From CAZDQL01 sp964507325 (GTDB lineage Bacteria; Planctomycetota; UBA1135; GCA-002686595): DNA of 64,000 bases. Shown piece after piece: positions 17,421 to 28,721 of this stretch. Under the pieces are notes generated by a model. It ran no database searches, was not told the origin of the DNA, and was given only the letters and a program-made list of their open reading frames with translations. How positions within the stretch are numbered: the first letter of the stretch is position 1; the number at the start of each line of letters is the position of its first letter. Both the position numbers and the translations under genes were made by a program. The stretch is taken from positions 1 through 64,000 of the forward strand of contig CAZDQL010000011.1 of NCBI GenBank assembly GCA_964507325.1. The letters run 5' to 3'.

Positions 17421-20400
17421 GTGAGCATCGACCGAGAGTTCGAGAAGCGAGTCTGCCAGATCGCCGAGCAGGCCCTGGAGGTCCCCGAAGCGGAGCGCGA
17501 AGCCTTCCTGGACCAGGCCTGCGCGGGCCAAACGGACCTCCGCCGGGAGGTGGAGAGGTCCTTCGAGTTCATGGAGAGCGGCGATGAGTCGTTGCTATCC
17601 CCATCGCTGCGCACGCTCATCTCCCGCGTTCGGTCCGATCACGCCCCAGAGGCCGAGCTGCTCGCCGAAGAGCGCATCACGAAGGTTCCCTACGAGGAGC
17701 TGGCCGATCACCTGACGACGCCATCCGGCGACTTCCGCTCCCGCTATCGCCTGCGCGGAGAGATCGACCACGGGGGGATGGGTGCCATCCTGCGCGTGTG
17801 GGACGAGAGCCTCCATCGCCCCTTGGCCATGAAGGTGATCCTCGGCGAAGGGGAGGGGCGCAGGACCGGAGAGACTCCGCCCCTCGATTCACGGGTCCGG
17901 CGGCGTTTCTTGGAAGAGGCGCACGTGACCGGGCGCCTCGAGCACCCGGGCATCGTGCCCGTGCACGAGCTCGGCCTCGACGATCAGGGTCGGGTCTACT
18001 TCACGATGAAGCTGGTGAAGGGCCAGACTCTGAAGGAGATCTTCGAGCAGGTCGAAGGCGACGAGGGAGTGTGGTCGCGAGCCCGGGTTCTCGGCTTGAT
18101 CTTGCGCGTCTGCGAGGCGGTTGCCTACGCCCACGCCAAAGGTGTCGTCCACCGCGATCTCAAGCCGCGCAACGTGATGGTCGGGCGGTTCGGCGAGGTC
18201 TACGTGATGGACTGGGGCCTGGCGCGGATCCTCGACGACGAGGGGCAGCAGGAAGGAGGCGGGTCGGGCGAGGAGTCCGGATCGCCGGCGAGCGGCGCAA
18301 CGCCACGAAAGGAGGATTCTCGGCCGCTCACCCTCGAAGGCGACGTGCTCGGGACCCCCGCCTACATGCCTCCCGAGCAGGGACGGGGAGAGCAGGCGGA
18401 GATCGGCCCCCAATCGGACGTGTACTCGGTGGGAGCGATGCTCTACCACCTCCTGGCGGGACGCGAGCCCTACGTTCATCCCGAAGAGAAACCGTCGTCG
18501 CGAGTCGTCCTCGCGCGGCTGCTCGCTGGTCCTCCCCCCGCATTGGAGAGAGTGGCGTCGGACGTTCCGGGGGAGCTCTCGGCGATCTGTGAGCAGGCGA
18601 TGGCCCGGGGCGGCGCGCAGCGCTACGCGACGATGGGGGATCTGGCGGACGACCTGCGCGCCTACATCGAGGGACGTGTGGTCCGGGCGTACGAGGCAGG
18701 GGCGTGGCCGGAAGCGAAGAAGTGGGTGCAGCGCAATCGGGCTCTGGCCGGAGCGCTGGGAGCCGTGATCGCGCTCTTCGTGGTGGGGATGACCACGGCG
18801 TGGATCCTGACCGAGCGGGCCAATGCGGCCAAGGCCGCCGAGCTCCAGGCGATCGAGGAGGTTACTCGGCTCAAGATCTCGCAGGACTACGAGGACCTGC
18901 TCGCCGAGGCGGAGAGGCTGTGGCCGGTGGTTCCAGGCAACATCGAGGAGTACGAGGACTGGATCGCGGCCGCGGAGAACCTGACGGAGGAGATCGACTC
19001 TCTGCGAGGAACTCGGCAGAGACTACGGGAGAAGGCGCTCCCCCGATCGGGGACGGAGCGCGACCCTGGGTCGGAGGGCCATTCCGAAGGCGGCCGCATC
19101 GAGCTCCTCTCGACCGAGCTCGCGTCGAAGCGGGCCACACTCTCTCTCAGACGAGGAGAGGCGAGCCCGACGTTGCCTGCCGTGGATTGGAGCCAACGGC
19201 CGGAGGGAGCGTTCGACCTGGACAGGGAGGCCTGGCCGCTGGTGAGTCCCGGGAGGACCACCTTCGGAGAGGAGGCGCTGGGCCTGGTCCTTGCCGAGCG
19301 AGCCCTGCAACTCGCGCCGCCCGGACTCAGGGGCCGCGCTTCCGATACGGTCGCATGGGGCCGTTTCGCCCTGGGCATGGATCAGGCGGCGCTCGAGGCC
19401 GGTGCTTCCGCCCTCGGGGCCGCGAGCCAGGCTGCCACCGAGATGGAGCGCGAGAGAATCGTGGACTCCGTGGCGAGACTGGAGGCGAGCGTGGAGTTCG
19501 CACGCAGCGCAGCGGGCCTCGCCAGGGCGGAGGACGAGATCGCTCGGCTCCAGGAGGCCCATGACTTCCTCGTCGCGCGCGTGATGGACCGCGAAGAGCC
19601 GAGATTCCCGGCCGAGGAGCTGCTGTCGCGTTGGTGGCACGGCCAGCTGACGAAGCTGATCGAGGAGCTGGATTTCCTGCGCGAGCCCCAGAGGGGACTC
19701 CTGACCGAGCAAGGGGTGAGCCCCGAGCACGGCTGGAGCCTCCCCCGGCGGCTCACCCACGCCACGCGGTTGCGAGAGGACTTCGCAGCGGGCGGTGCCC
19801 TCGCGGTGCGATGGGAGGAGGCTCTGCCCGCGATCCGCGCCAGCAACCCCCAGCTCGACCTGCGCGTGCAGATGGGCCTGGTGCCAGTCGGCGTGGATCC
19901 CGACTCGGGGCTGTGGGAGTTCTGGCACGTGGCTTCGGGGTCGGAGCCGTTACGGGATGAGGACGGCCGCCTGGCGATACGGGAGGACTCGGGCCTGGTG
20001 CTCGTCCTCCTCCCGGGGGGGCGCTTCTGGATGGGAGCGCAAGCCGTGGATCCGACGAGCCGCAACTTCGACCCCGGCGCCCTCGTGGGCGAGGGGCCGG
20101 TGCACCGGGTCGAGCTCTCGGCGTTCTTCCTGTCCAAGTACGAGATGACCCAGGGGCAGTGGTTGCGCCTGTCCGGCTCACGCCCCAGCTACTGGGATAC
20201 CTCCTGGCGCTTTGCCGGGTGCCAGCACGACCTGACCCACCCGGTGGAGCAGGTCAGCTGGTCGACCTGCATGGCCCTGCTGCCGCGCTTCGGCCTAACG
20301 CTGCCCAGCGAGGCACAGTGGGAGTACGCGGCGCGCGCGGGAACGAACACGCCGTGGTGGACGGGCGCGGAGAGGGAGTCGCTGCGGGAGAGGAACGCGA

Positions 20401-20768
20401 TCAATCTCGCCGATCAGGCGGCGGGCCGGGAGCGGGCCCCCTGGTCGGAGATCGACGATTGGCCCGAGCTGGACGACGGCTACCCCGCCCACGCTCCGGT
20501 GGGCTTCTCCACTGCCAACGCCTTCGGACTGCACGAGATCCACGGCAACGTCTGGGAGTTGTGCCTGGACGGCATTGATCGCACCTTCTACAGCCACAGC
20601 CCCGCGAAGGACCCGGTGAGCTCGCTCGCTGTACTCGACACCTACGTCTGCCGGGGCGGCTGCTTCTACTCCCCCGCTAGCTACGCCCGTGTGGCGTATC
20701 GCGACAGCAACCCCAGCGGTACCACCGACGATGGTCTCGGGGTGCGTCCGGCGACGGCCATCGAGTAG
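17421..20768 (+). CDS. Ser/Thr protein kinase with membrane helix and C-terminal formylglycine-type (SUMF1) domain
   Basis: A 1115-residue receptor-like kinase. A helical N-terminus (1-100) leads into a kinase domain (about 109-420): glycine loop GEIDHGGMG, Lys138, HRDLKPRN with Asp246, DWG in place of DFG (Asp264) and GTPAYMPPEQ. A single membrane helix follows (about 440-463), then a long helical stalk and a formylglycine-generating-enzyme-like domain (about 860-1113) with GGRFWMGA, LPSEAQWEYAARAGT, HGNVWELC and CRGGCFYSP. The catalytic cysteine pair of true sulfatase activators is not evident, so this is more likely a binding module. GTG start; four bp after the sigma factor gene, with which it probably forms a signalling unit. 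Confidence 0.92.
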   Translation: MSIDREFEKRVCQIAEQALEVPEAEREAFLDQACAGQTDLRREVERSFEFMESGDESLLSPSLRTLISRVRSDHAPEAELLAEERITKVPYEELADHLTTPSGDFRSRYRLRGEIDHGGMGAILRVWDESLHRPLAMKVILGEGEGRRTGETPPLDSRVRRRFLEEAHVTGRLEHPGIVPVHELGLDDQGRVYFTMKLVKGQTLKEIFEQVEGDEGVWSRARVLGLILRVCEAVAYAHAKGVVHRDLKPRNVMVGRFGEVYVMDWGLARILDDEGQQEGGGSGEESGSPASGATPRKEDSRPLTLEGDVLGTPAYMPPEQGRGEQAEIGPQSDVYSVGAMLYHLLAGREPYVHPEEKPSSRVVLARLLAGPPPALERVASDVPGELSAICEQAMARGGAQRYATMGDLADDLRAYIEGRVVRAYEAGAWPEAKKWVQRNRALAGALGAVIALFVVGMTTAWILTERANAAKAAELQAIEEVTRLKISQDYEDLLAEAERLWPVVPGNIEEYEDWIAAAENLTEEIDSLRGTRQRLREKALPRSGTERDPGSEGHSEGGRIELLSTELASKRATLSLRRGEASPTLPAVDWSQRPEGAFDLDREAWPLVSPGRTTFGEEALGLVLAERALQLAPPGLRGRASDTVAWGRFALGMDQAALEAGASALGAASQAATEMERERIVDSVARLEASVEFARSAAGLARAEDEIARLQEAHDFLVARVMDREEPRFPAEELLSRWWHGQLTKLIEELDFLREPQRGLLTEQGVSPEHGWSLPRRLTHATRLREDFAAGGALAVRWEEALPAIRASNPQLDLRVQMGLVPVGVDPDSGLWEFWHVASGSEPLRDEDGRLAIREDSGLVLVLLPGGRFWMGAQAVDPTSRNFDPGALVGEGPVHRVELSAFFLSKYEMTQGQWLRLSGSRPSYWDTSWRFAGCQHDLTHPVEQVSWSTCMALLPRFGLTLPSEAQWEYAARAGTNTPWWTGAERESLRERNAINLADQAAGRERAPWSEIDDWPELDDGYPAHAPVGFSTANAFGLHEIHGNVWELCLDGIDRTFYSHSPAKDPVSSLAVLDTYVCRGGCFYSPASYARVAYRDSNPSGTTDDGLGVRPATAIE

Positions 20769-20785
20769 CGCCTCAGCCGGCCCCC

Positions 20786-22723
<1,938 letters not shown>

Positions 22724-22943
22724 GGTGACGCACTCCTGGTCGGCTCGGGGAGGTGGAGGCGGCTACGTAAGGTCGATCCTCCCCCCGAATCCCCTACCCC
22801 GCAAGGTGTCCAGAGCCCCATTCGCGGGCGCACCCGGCCGATGTGCCCGGGAAGCGCAGCGTGGCCCTCCGGATGCGAGTCCTTTACCCCGCTTATCGCC
22901 CCGATTCGCATATCTTCGCGAAGGCCACCACCCAGGGCACGCA

Positions 22944-23933
22944 ATGAGATCCATGGGACGACGACGCCGGCGCCGACTCCTGGCCGCCGCGCTCTTGATC
23001 GGCGCCGGCCTGGCCTGTCACTCCCCCCGCGTCCTGGCGGGCTGGGAGGCGACGGTTGGGCCGGCGCCGAACCTCGTGCTGCCGACCCTGGGGGGGAGCC
23101 AGTGGTGGGCGGACGTGCGCTGGCGGGGTGGCTGGCGGGTCCAACGGCACGCGTGGACGGGGCACCATCGCCTGCTCGACGAGTCCAATCGGCGCCGGGC
23201 CTGGGGCACCCTGGAGCACTGTGCGCACAGCCTCGAGCTGTCGGCGGAGGGTGAGGAGCCGGGCACCCATCTCGTGCTGCTGCTGCACGGGTTGGGGCGC
23301 ACGTGGCGCTCCCTCTCCGGGCTCCAAGCCGATCTCGAGGAGCAGGGTTGGCGCGTGGCGTGCCTCTCCTACCCGAGCACGCGCGGCTCGATCGACTCCC
23401 ACGCCCGCGACGTGCAGGGCTTGCTCGAACACCTGGACGGCGTGGAGCGCGTCTCCTTCGTCACCCACAGCTTGGGGGGGATCGTCGCGCGCCGCGTCCT
23501 GACCGACTCCGTGGCCCCCTGGCGCGAGCGGATCGACGTGGGCATCGTCGTGCAGTTGGCGCCCCCCAACCAGGGCGCCGAGCTCGCGCGGCGCCTCGCG
23601 GCCTGCGCTCCCGTGCGTTGGATCTGCGGACGCGCACTGTCCGAGGTCGCGCGGCCCGACGGGCTCGGGGGAGGGACACTCCCGGAGGGTTCCCTGATCG
23701 TCGCCGGCGTCCGCGGCCGGCCGGGGGGGTGGAATCCCTGGGTGGAGGGGGACGACGATCTGGTGGTCGGGGTGGAGGAAACGCGCCTGGCGGGTGTCGA
23801 GACGGTGTCGCTACCCGGCGCGTTGCACACGCTGGTCATGGACGACCCGCGCGCTCGGCGGCTCGTGTCGGAGGCGCTGGCTCAGTCGTCCGCGCCGCCC
23901 GGCTCGTCCTCCCCGCCTTTCGACAGGCCGTAG
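22944..23933 (+). CDS. Secreted alpha/beta-hydrolase, lipase-like
   Basis: A 329-residue hydrolase. A basic N-terminus and hydrophobic segment (12-25) act as an export signal; LAC at 23-25 may be a weak lipobox. The oxyanion region LLLHGLG (113-119) and nucleophile elbow THSLGG (Ser176) are clear, and HTLVMDD near the end likely gives the histidine. The layout resembles lipases and triacylglycerol-esterases with a GHSxG-type elbow. The ATG at 22944 was chosen over an upstream open frame because the signal starts there. Its last 52 bp overlap the 3' end of the convergent peptidase gene. Confidence 0.85.
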   Translation: MRSMGRRRRRRLLAAALLIGAGLACHSPRVLAGWEATVGPAPNLVLPTLGGSQWWADVRWRGGWRVQRHAWTGHHRLLDESNRRRAWGTLEHCAHSLELSAEGEEPGTHLVLLLHGLGRTWRSLSGLQADLEEQGWRVACLSYPSTRGSIDSHARDVQGLLEHLDGVERVSFVTHSLGGIVARRVLTDSVAPWRERIDVGIVVQLAPPNQGAELARRLAACAPVRWICGRALSEVARPDGLGGGTLPEGSLIVAGVRGRPGGWNPWVEGDDDLVVGVEETRLAGVETVSLPGALHTLVMDDPRARRLVSEALAQSSAPPGSSSPPFDRP

Positions 23934-25966
23934 TCGATGTCGTAGTCCGGCATCTCTCCGCCCTCGCCCTGCAGGTAGTGTTCGAACCAGCGCATCATGC
24001 GCAGGTTGTAGTCGAGCCGCGCCGCGGCCTTGCGGTTGCCGTGGCCCTCGCCGGGGTAGAGGACGAGGCGCACCGGCGCCTGGCTGCGCAGCTTCAGGTG
24101 GCGGTAGAGCTCGCGCGACTGGCCGACGTTGACGCGCGGATCGTCCTTGCCGTGCAGGATCAGAAGCGGCGTCTCGCAGTTGCCCGCGTGGTAGATCGGG
24201 CTGCGCTCGAGCATGAACTGCCAGTTCTCCCACGGGTGCTGCAGCGCGTGGACGTAGTACTCCTCGTTCGGGATGTCGGTCGTCCCGACCTTCGAGACCT
24301 TGTCCGAGATCCCGACGAACATGACCCCCGCCGCGAAGCGTTCGCTGTAGTGCGTCGTGCACCAAGCCGTCGCGTAGCCGCCGTAGGAGCCACCCGTGAT
24401 GCCGACCCGCTCGCCGTCGACGAGCCCCATCTCGATCAGGTGGTCCACCGCGTCGACGAGGTCATCGAACTCCTTGCCGCCCGGATCGGCCTGGCCGAGC
24501 TTGCTGAAGGCCACGCCGCGGCCGGTACTGCCGCGGTAGTTGGTGTAGAACACCGCGAAGCCCCTGGCTGCGGCGACCTGCCCCGGCGAGCCGTAGCGCG
24601 TCAGCCAGCCATTCGAGTGATGCGCCTCGGGACCGCCGTGGACGGAGAGGATCAGCGGGTAGCGCTGTCCGGCCTCCTCGTCGAGCGGCCGCATGAGCAG
24701 CCCCTCCAGCTCGCGCCCGTCGCGGGCCTGGAAGCGCACGAGCTCCTGGGTGCCGAGCCGCACGTCCGCCAGCCAGGGATTCGAGTCGGTGATGCGCCGC
24801 GGAGTGGTCGCCCCGCCGCGCAGCGCGAAGAGCTCCCGCGGGTGGTCCGGCGCGCTGGCCACGAAGACCGCCGAGCGGCCGTCGGTGGAGAGGTCGAAGC
24901 TCGTGAAGACCGGCCCCCCGGTCAGCACGATCGCGTTCCGCGCGTGGGGCTGGCCGTCCTGGAAGGCGATCGCCTCCAAGGAGCTCCAGACGCCATGGTG
25001 CGCGACGGCCAGCAGGGCCTCCGCGTTCGCCCAAGCGAAGTCGACCGCGTCCCCCTCGGGCATCGGCATGGCATCGACGAGCTCCCCGCCGCCGGAGGGC
25101 GCGACCAGCAGGCGACCGGCGTTCGGGTCGTTCACGTCCTCGGCGGCGATCATGGTCACCAGGGAGCCGTCGGGGCTCCAGCCGACCGTGTCGAGCTTGC
25201 CGGAGTTCTCGAAGCGCGCCAGGACGAGACCGCTCTCCGCGTTCAGGACCAACGGGCGCTTGAGCATGTAGCCGTCGTCGACCAGCGGCGTCGGCGCCGC
25301 GACGACCAGCAGGCGGTCGTCGACCGGCGACCAGTGGACCGCGCTGGGGTGCCCCTCGAGCTCGATCCGGCGCGGCTCGGGCGCATCCTCGGCCAGGCTT
25401 GTGATCCAGAGCTGGCTCGACTTCCAGTCCTCCTCGTAGATCTCCTGCTTGAAGCCCTTGTCCACGAGCTTCTTGCGGTCCTTGTCCTCGGGGGCCGACG
25501 CGATGCACGCGACGCGCACGCCGTCGGGCGCGAAATCGTAGCGCCGGATCGAGGCCTCGAGCGCGACCCTGCAGCGCGCCTCGCCGCCGTCGATCGGGAT
25601 GATGTACAGGCAGGTGTGCTCATCGTCGCCGCGCTTGGTGAGGAAGGCGATGCCCGTTCCGTCGGGCGTCCAGGAGATCGAGGAGAGCGAGCTCTTCCCG
25701 GTGACGAAGGGCCGCTGCTGCCCGCTGTCGAGGTCGACCACGTGCAGCTCGGTCCAGCTCCCGCCGTCCTTGTCGACGCCGGGCTCGCGCGGCACGCTGA
25801 GGGTGATCGCGGCCGTGGCGCCGTCGGGGGAGATCACCGCCGAGCCGACCTGGCGGATCTTGGCCACGTCGTGGGGCGTCAGCCCGTCGGCCGGGACCGT
25901 GGCGAGGGAGGGGACGGCGAGGGCGAGTGCCGTCGCAAGGAGCGTCACGCGGGATTGCAGCAGCAT
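23882..25966 (-). CDS. S9-family prolyl-oligopeptidase-type peptidase
   Basis: A 694-residue exported peptidase. A signal peptide (1-22, LLATALALAVPSLA) precedes a beta-propeller with TolB-like repeats (SPDGATAAITL, TPDGTGIAFLT, SPDGSLVTMIA), then a C-terminal alpha/beta hydrolase domain. The triad is visible: Ser in GGSYGGYAT, Asp in LHGKDDPRVNV and His in GEGHGNRK. Such acyl-aminoacyl or dipeptidyl peptidases clip short peptides, here outside the cytoplasm. The ATG at 25966 has an AGGAGGA ribosome site. The last codons overlap the convergent hydrolase gene. Confidence 0.93.
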   Translation of the reverse strand: MLLQSRVTLLATALALAVPSLATVPADGLTPHDVAKIRQVGSAVISPDGATAAITLSVPREPGVDKDGGSWTELHVVDLDSGQQRPFVTGKSSLSSISWTPDGTGIAFLTKRGDDEHTCLYIIPIDGGEARCRVALEASIRRYDFAPDGVRVACIASAPEDKDRKKLVDKGFKQEIYEEDWKSSQLWITSLAEDAPEPRRIELEGHPSAVHWSPVDDRLLVVAAPTPLVDDGYMLKRPLVLNAESGLVLARFENSGKLDTVGWSPDGSLVTMIAAEDVNDPNAGRLLVAPSGGGELVDAMPMPEGDAVDFAWANAEALLAVAHHGVWSSLEAIAFQDGQPHARNAIVLTGGPVFTSFDLSTDGRSAVFVASAPDHPRELFALRGGATTPRRITDSNPWLADVRLGTQELVRFQARDGRELEGLLMRPLDEEAGQRYPLILSVHGGPEAHHSNGWLTRYGSPGQVAAARGFAVFYTNYRGSTGRGVAFSKLGQADPGGKEFDDLVDAVDHLIEMGLVDGERVGITGGSYGGYATAWCTTHYSERFAAGVMFVGISDKVSKVGTTDIPNEEYYVHALQHPWENWQFMLERSPIYHAGNCETPLLILHGKDDPRVNVGQSRELYRHLKLRSQAPVRLVLYPGEGHGNRKAAARLDYNLRMMRWFEHYLQGEGGEMPDYDIDYGLSKGGEDEPGGADD

Positions 25967-26069
25967 GGGGGTCCTCCTGGATCGGGATGGGGACCGGAGA
26001 GGGTACCCGACGCCCTGCGAGGCGGGGGCCCTCGATGCGGGACGGCGCCCCTTCTTCCCACCGAGCCGG

Positions 26070-27263
26070 CTACGGGGACCCCTCTCCATACTCCCGCCCA
26101 ACACGCCGGTAGGCGTCGCGGAAGGAGAGACCACCCTTGACGAGTTCGTAGGCCCGCTCGGTGGCGTAGATCTCCTCCGTCATGGCCCGGCCACACGCCT
26201 CGGCGTCGATCGTCAAGCCATCGGTGACGCGCGCCATCATGTCGAGGCAGGCCGATGTCGTGTCGAAGGCGCGGAAGAGGGGCTCCTTGGTGAGGCCCAG
26301 GTCGCGCTGGTATCCGGAGGGGATGCTCGCGACCAAACCTATCACCTCGGTCTGCGCCGCGGCCACCACGTGGTAGCGGGCGCGCACCAGCTCGAGGACG
26401 TCCGGGTTGCGCTTCTGGGGCATGATCGAGCTGCCGGTGCAGAACTGCGGCGGCAGGCTCACGAAGCCGAACTCGGCGGTGGAGAAGAGCAGGAGGTCGG
26501 TGGCGTAGCGGTTCAGGGTCAGCATCGCGCTCGTCAGGGCGTGCATCACCGAGCCCTCGAGCTTGCCGCGGCTCATCTGGGCGTAGATGGGGTTCTCCAG
26601 CACCTTGGCGAAGCCCAGCTCCCGCGCCGTCATCTCCCGGTCGAGGGTGAACACCGGGACGCCGAAGCCCGCGCCGGTGCCCAAGGGGGATTGGTCGATC
26701 AGCTCCCGCACGGCTTCGACCAGCCGCAGGTCGTCCGCCGCGGCTGCGGCGAACGCTCCCAACCAGGTCCCGACCGTCGTGGGCATCGCCCGCTGGAGGT
26801 GGGTGTAGCCCGGCATCGGCACTTCACCCGTGCGCTCGATCTGGGCGGCCAGGGCGTCGCAGAGGCGCTCGAGCCCGCCGTGGATCTCGGCCAGCGCCTC
26901 CTTCTGGTAGAGGCGCACCGCCGTCAGGACCTGATCGTTGCGCGAGCGACCCAAGTGGATCTGCTTGCCCGCCTCGCCGACCTTCTCGGTCAGCCACTCC
27001 TCGATCGCGGTGTGGCAGTCCTCCTGCTCGCGGGCGATGGTGAACTCACCGCGCGAGTGCAGGTCGCGGATCGTGTCGAGGCCCTCGACGAGCTGCGAGG
27101 CCTCCTCCTCGGTGATGTGCCCCGCCGCACCGAGCATCCGCGCGTGGGCCGCCGAAGCCTGGCAGTCGAAGGGGACCAGGCGCTGGTCCAGCTCGAACTC
27201 GTTGCCGGCCGAGAAGGTCAGGAAGGCCTCGTCCACCGGCGCGCCCTTGTCCCAGAGCGGCAT
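26070..27263 (-). CDS. argH: Argininosuccinate lyase, short form
   Basis: Last step of arginine synthesis: splits argininosuccinate into arginine and fumarate. The 397-residue protein has the family signature GSSIMPQKRNPD with the mobile catalytic serine loop, plus HLGRSRNDQ and PGYTHLQRAMPT. It is about 60 residues shorter than the usual 460, stopping soon after the SFRDAYRRVG segment, so most of the C-terminal domain is missing. No frameshift that would restore it was found. It starts one base inside the argG stop codon (TGATG), so it is coupled to argG. Confidence 0.93.
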   Translation of the reverse strand: MPLWDKGAPVDEAFLTFSAGNEFELDQRLVPFDCQASAAHARMLGAAGHITEEEASQLVEGLDTIRDLHSRGEFTIAREQEDCHTAIEEWLTEKVGEAGKQIHLGRSRNDQVLTAVRLYQKEALAEIHGGLERLCDALAAQIERTGEVPMPGYTHLQRAMPTTVGTWLGAFAAAAADDLRLVEAVRELIDQSPLGTGAGFGVPVFTLDREMTARELGFAKVLENPIYAQMSRGKLEGSVMHALTSAMLTLNRYATDLLLFSTAEFGFVSLPPQFCTGSSIMPQKRNPDVLELVRARYHVVAAAQTEVIGLVASIPSGYQRDLGLTKEPLFRAFDTTSACLDMMARVTDGLTIDAEACGRAMTEEIYATERAYELVKGGLSFRDAYRRVGREYGEGSP

Positions 27264-28513
27264 CAGTCGACCCCCCAGTCCTGCCCCTTGCGCCGCATGA
27301 TCGCACTGTGGGCCATGAGGCGGATGGCGTTGATGCGGATGAAACCGGCGGCGTCCTCCTGGTTGAAGCCGCCCTCGATGTCCATGCTGGCCAGCTCCTG
27401 ATCGTAGAGCGAGCTGCTGCTCTCGCGCGCCACGGCGTAGGCGTTGCCCTTGTAGAGCTCGAGCCGCACGTCCCCGTCGATGACCTCCTGGCTCTTCTCA
27501 ATGGCCGCCATCAGGAAGTCCATCTCGGGGCTGAACCAGAAGCCGTAGTAGATCAGCTCCGAGAGCTTGGCCGCCAGCATGTTGCGCAGCCGCAGCACCT
27601 CGCGGTCCATGGCGAGGCTTTCGATGTCCTGGTGCGCGACGTGCAGGATGGCGCCCCCAGGGGTCTCGTAGATGCCGCGGGACTTCACGCCGACGTAGCG
27701 GTTCTCCACCATGTCGAGGCGGCCGATGCCGTTGGCGCTGCCGAGCTCGTTCAGGAAGAGGAAGAGCTCGAGCGGATCGGTCTCGACGCGCCCGTGGTCC
27801 AGGTCCTCGACCCGGATCGGGAGACCATCCTTGAAGGTCACCTTGATGCGCGTCGGCTCGTCCGGAGCCTGCCGCGGCGACACGGTGCGGGAGTACACGT
27901 CTTCGGCGGCGATGTGGGCCGGGTCCTCGAGGATGCCCGCTTCGTGGCTGATGTGCAGCAGGTTGTCGTCCTCGCTGTAGGGCTTGCCCGCCGTGGCCTG
28001 CACCTCGATGCCGTGGGCCTGGGCGTAGTCGAGCATGTCGCTGCGCCCCTGGAACTGCTCCAGGAACTCGCGCGTCTTCCAGGGGGAGAAGACCTCGATG
28101 CGGGGATCGAGCGCGTAGTAGGAGAGCTCGAAGCGCACCTGGTCGTTGCCCTTCCCCGTGGCGCCGTGGGACACCATGGGGGCCTGCTCTTGGGCCGCGA
28201 TCTCGATCTGCCGCTTGGCGATCAGGGGGCGTGCGAGGGCGGTGCCGAGCAGGTAGCGGCCCTCGTAGAGGGCGTTGGCCTGGAAGGCGGGGAAGATGAA
28301 ATCGGTGACGAACTCGCGTCGCAGATCCTCGACGTACACCCGCGACGCGCCGGTGCTCAGGGCCTTGCGGCGGACCTCCTCGAAGTCCTCTTCCTGACCC
28401 ACGTCGGCGACGTAGGCCACGACCTCGTGCCCGCGCTCGGCGAGCCACTTGAGGATGACGGACGTGTCCAATCCCCCGCTGTAGGCGAGGACGACCTTCT
28501 TCTTCTCGGGCAT
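27263..28513 (-). CDS. argG: Argininosuccinate synthase
   Basis: Joins citrulline and aspartate with ATP to make argininosuccinate. The 416-residue protein has the N-type ATP pyrophosphatase loop (VVLAYSGGLDTSV), a SHGATGKGNDQVRFE segment for citrulline/aspartate binding and normal family length. A much longer open frame extends upstream, but ATG at 28513 starts at the conserved N-terminus and has a GAGGAG ribosome site. It is the first gene of argG-argH; argF lies 29 kb away in this window. Confidence 0.97.
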   Translation of the reverse strand: MPEKKKVVLAYSGGLDTSVILKWLAERGHEVVAYVADVGQEEDFEEVRRKALSTGASRVYVEDLRREFVTDFIFPAFQANALYEGRYLLGTALARPLIAKRQIEIAAQEQAPMVSHGATGKGNDQVRFELSYYALDPRIEVFSPWKTREFLEQFQGRSDMLDYAQAHGIEVQATAGKPYSEDDNLLHISHEAGILEDPAHIAAEDVYSRTVSPRQAPDEPTRIKVTFKDGLPIRVEDLDHGRVETDPLELFLFLNELGSANGIGRLDMVENRYVGVKSRGIYETPGGAILHVAHQDIESLAMDREVLRLRNMLAAKLSELIYYGFWFSPEMDFLMAAIEKSQEVIDGDVRLELYKGNAYAVARESSSSLYDQELASMDIEGGFNQEDAAGFIRINAIRLMAHSAIMRRKGQDWGVD

Positions 28514-28721
28514 GGGACGATCTCCTCGAACCGGGTGGCCCGGGGAAGCTACGGGAATCCCTCCCCGATGCAACCGCCACACACGAGATGCTCGTCTCGA
28601 AGAACTCCAGCGGCCCAGGTCCGGTGGTGGGAGACGGGGAGCGCGCCCCCCGGACATCGACGAATTGCACGCGGGGAGCCGCCGCGCTTCGCTGGGGAGC
28701 TCAGATCCAAGGAGATTCCAA

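Noticed and set aside
20010..20768. True sulfatase-activating formylglycine enzyme at the end of the kinase
   Set aside because: The fold signatures are present but the active-site cysteine pair is not evident, and fusion to a kinase and membrane helix fits a sensor.
23303..26140. A 945-codon plus-strand frame antisense to the S9 peptidase
   Set aside because: Low-complexity, no recognisable motif, and the opposite strand carries a full signal peptide, propeller and catalytic triad.
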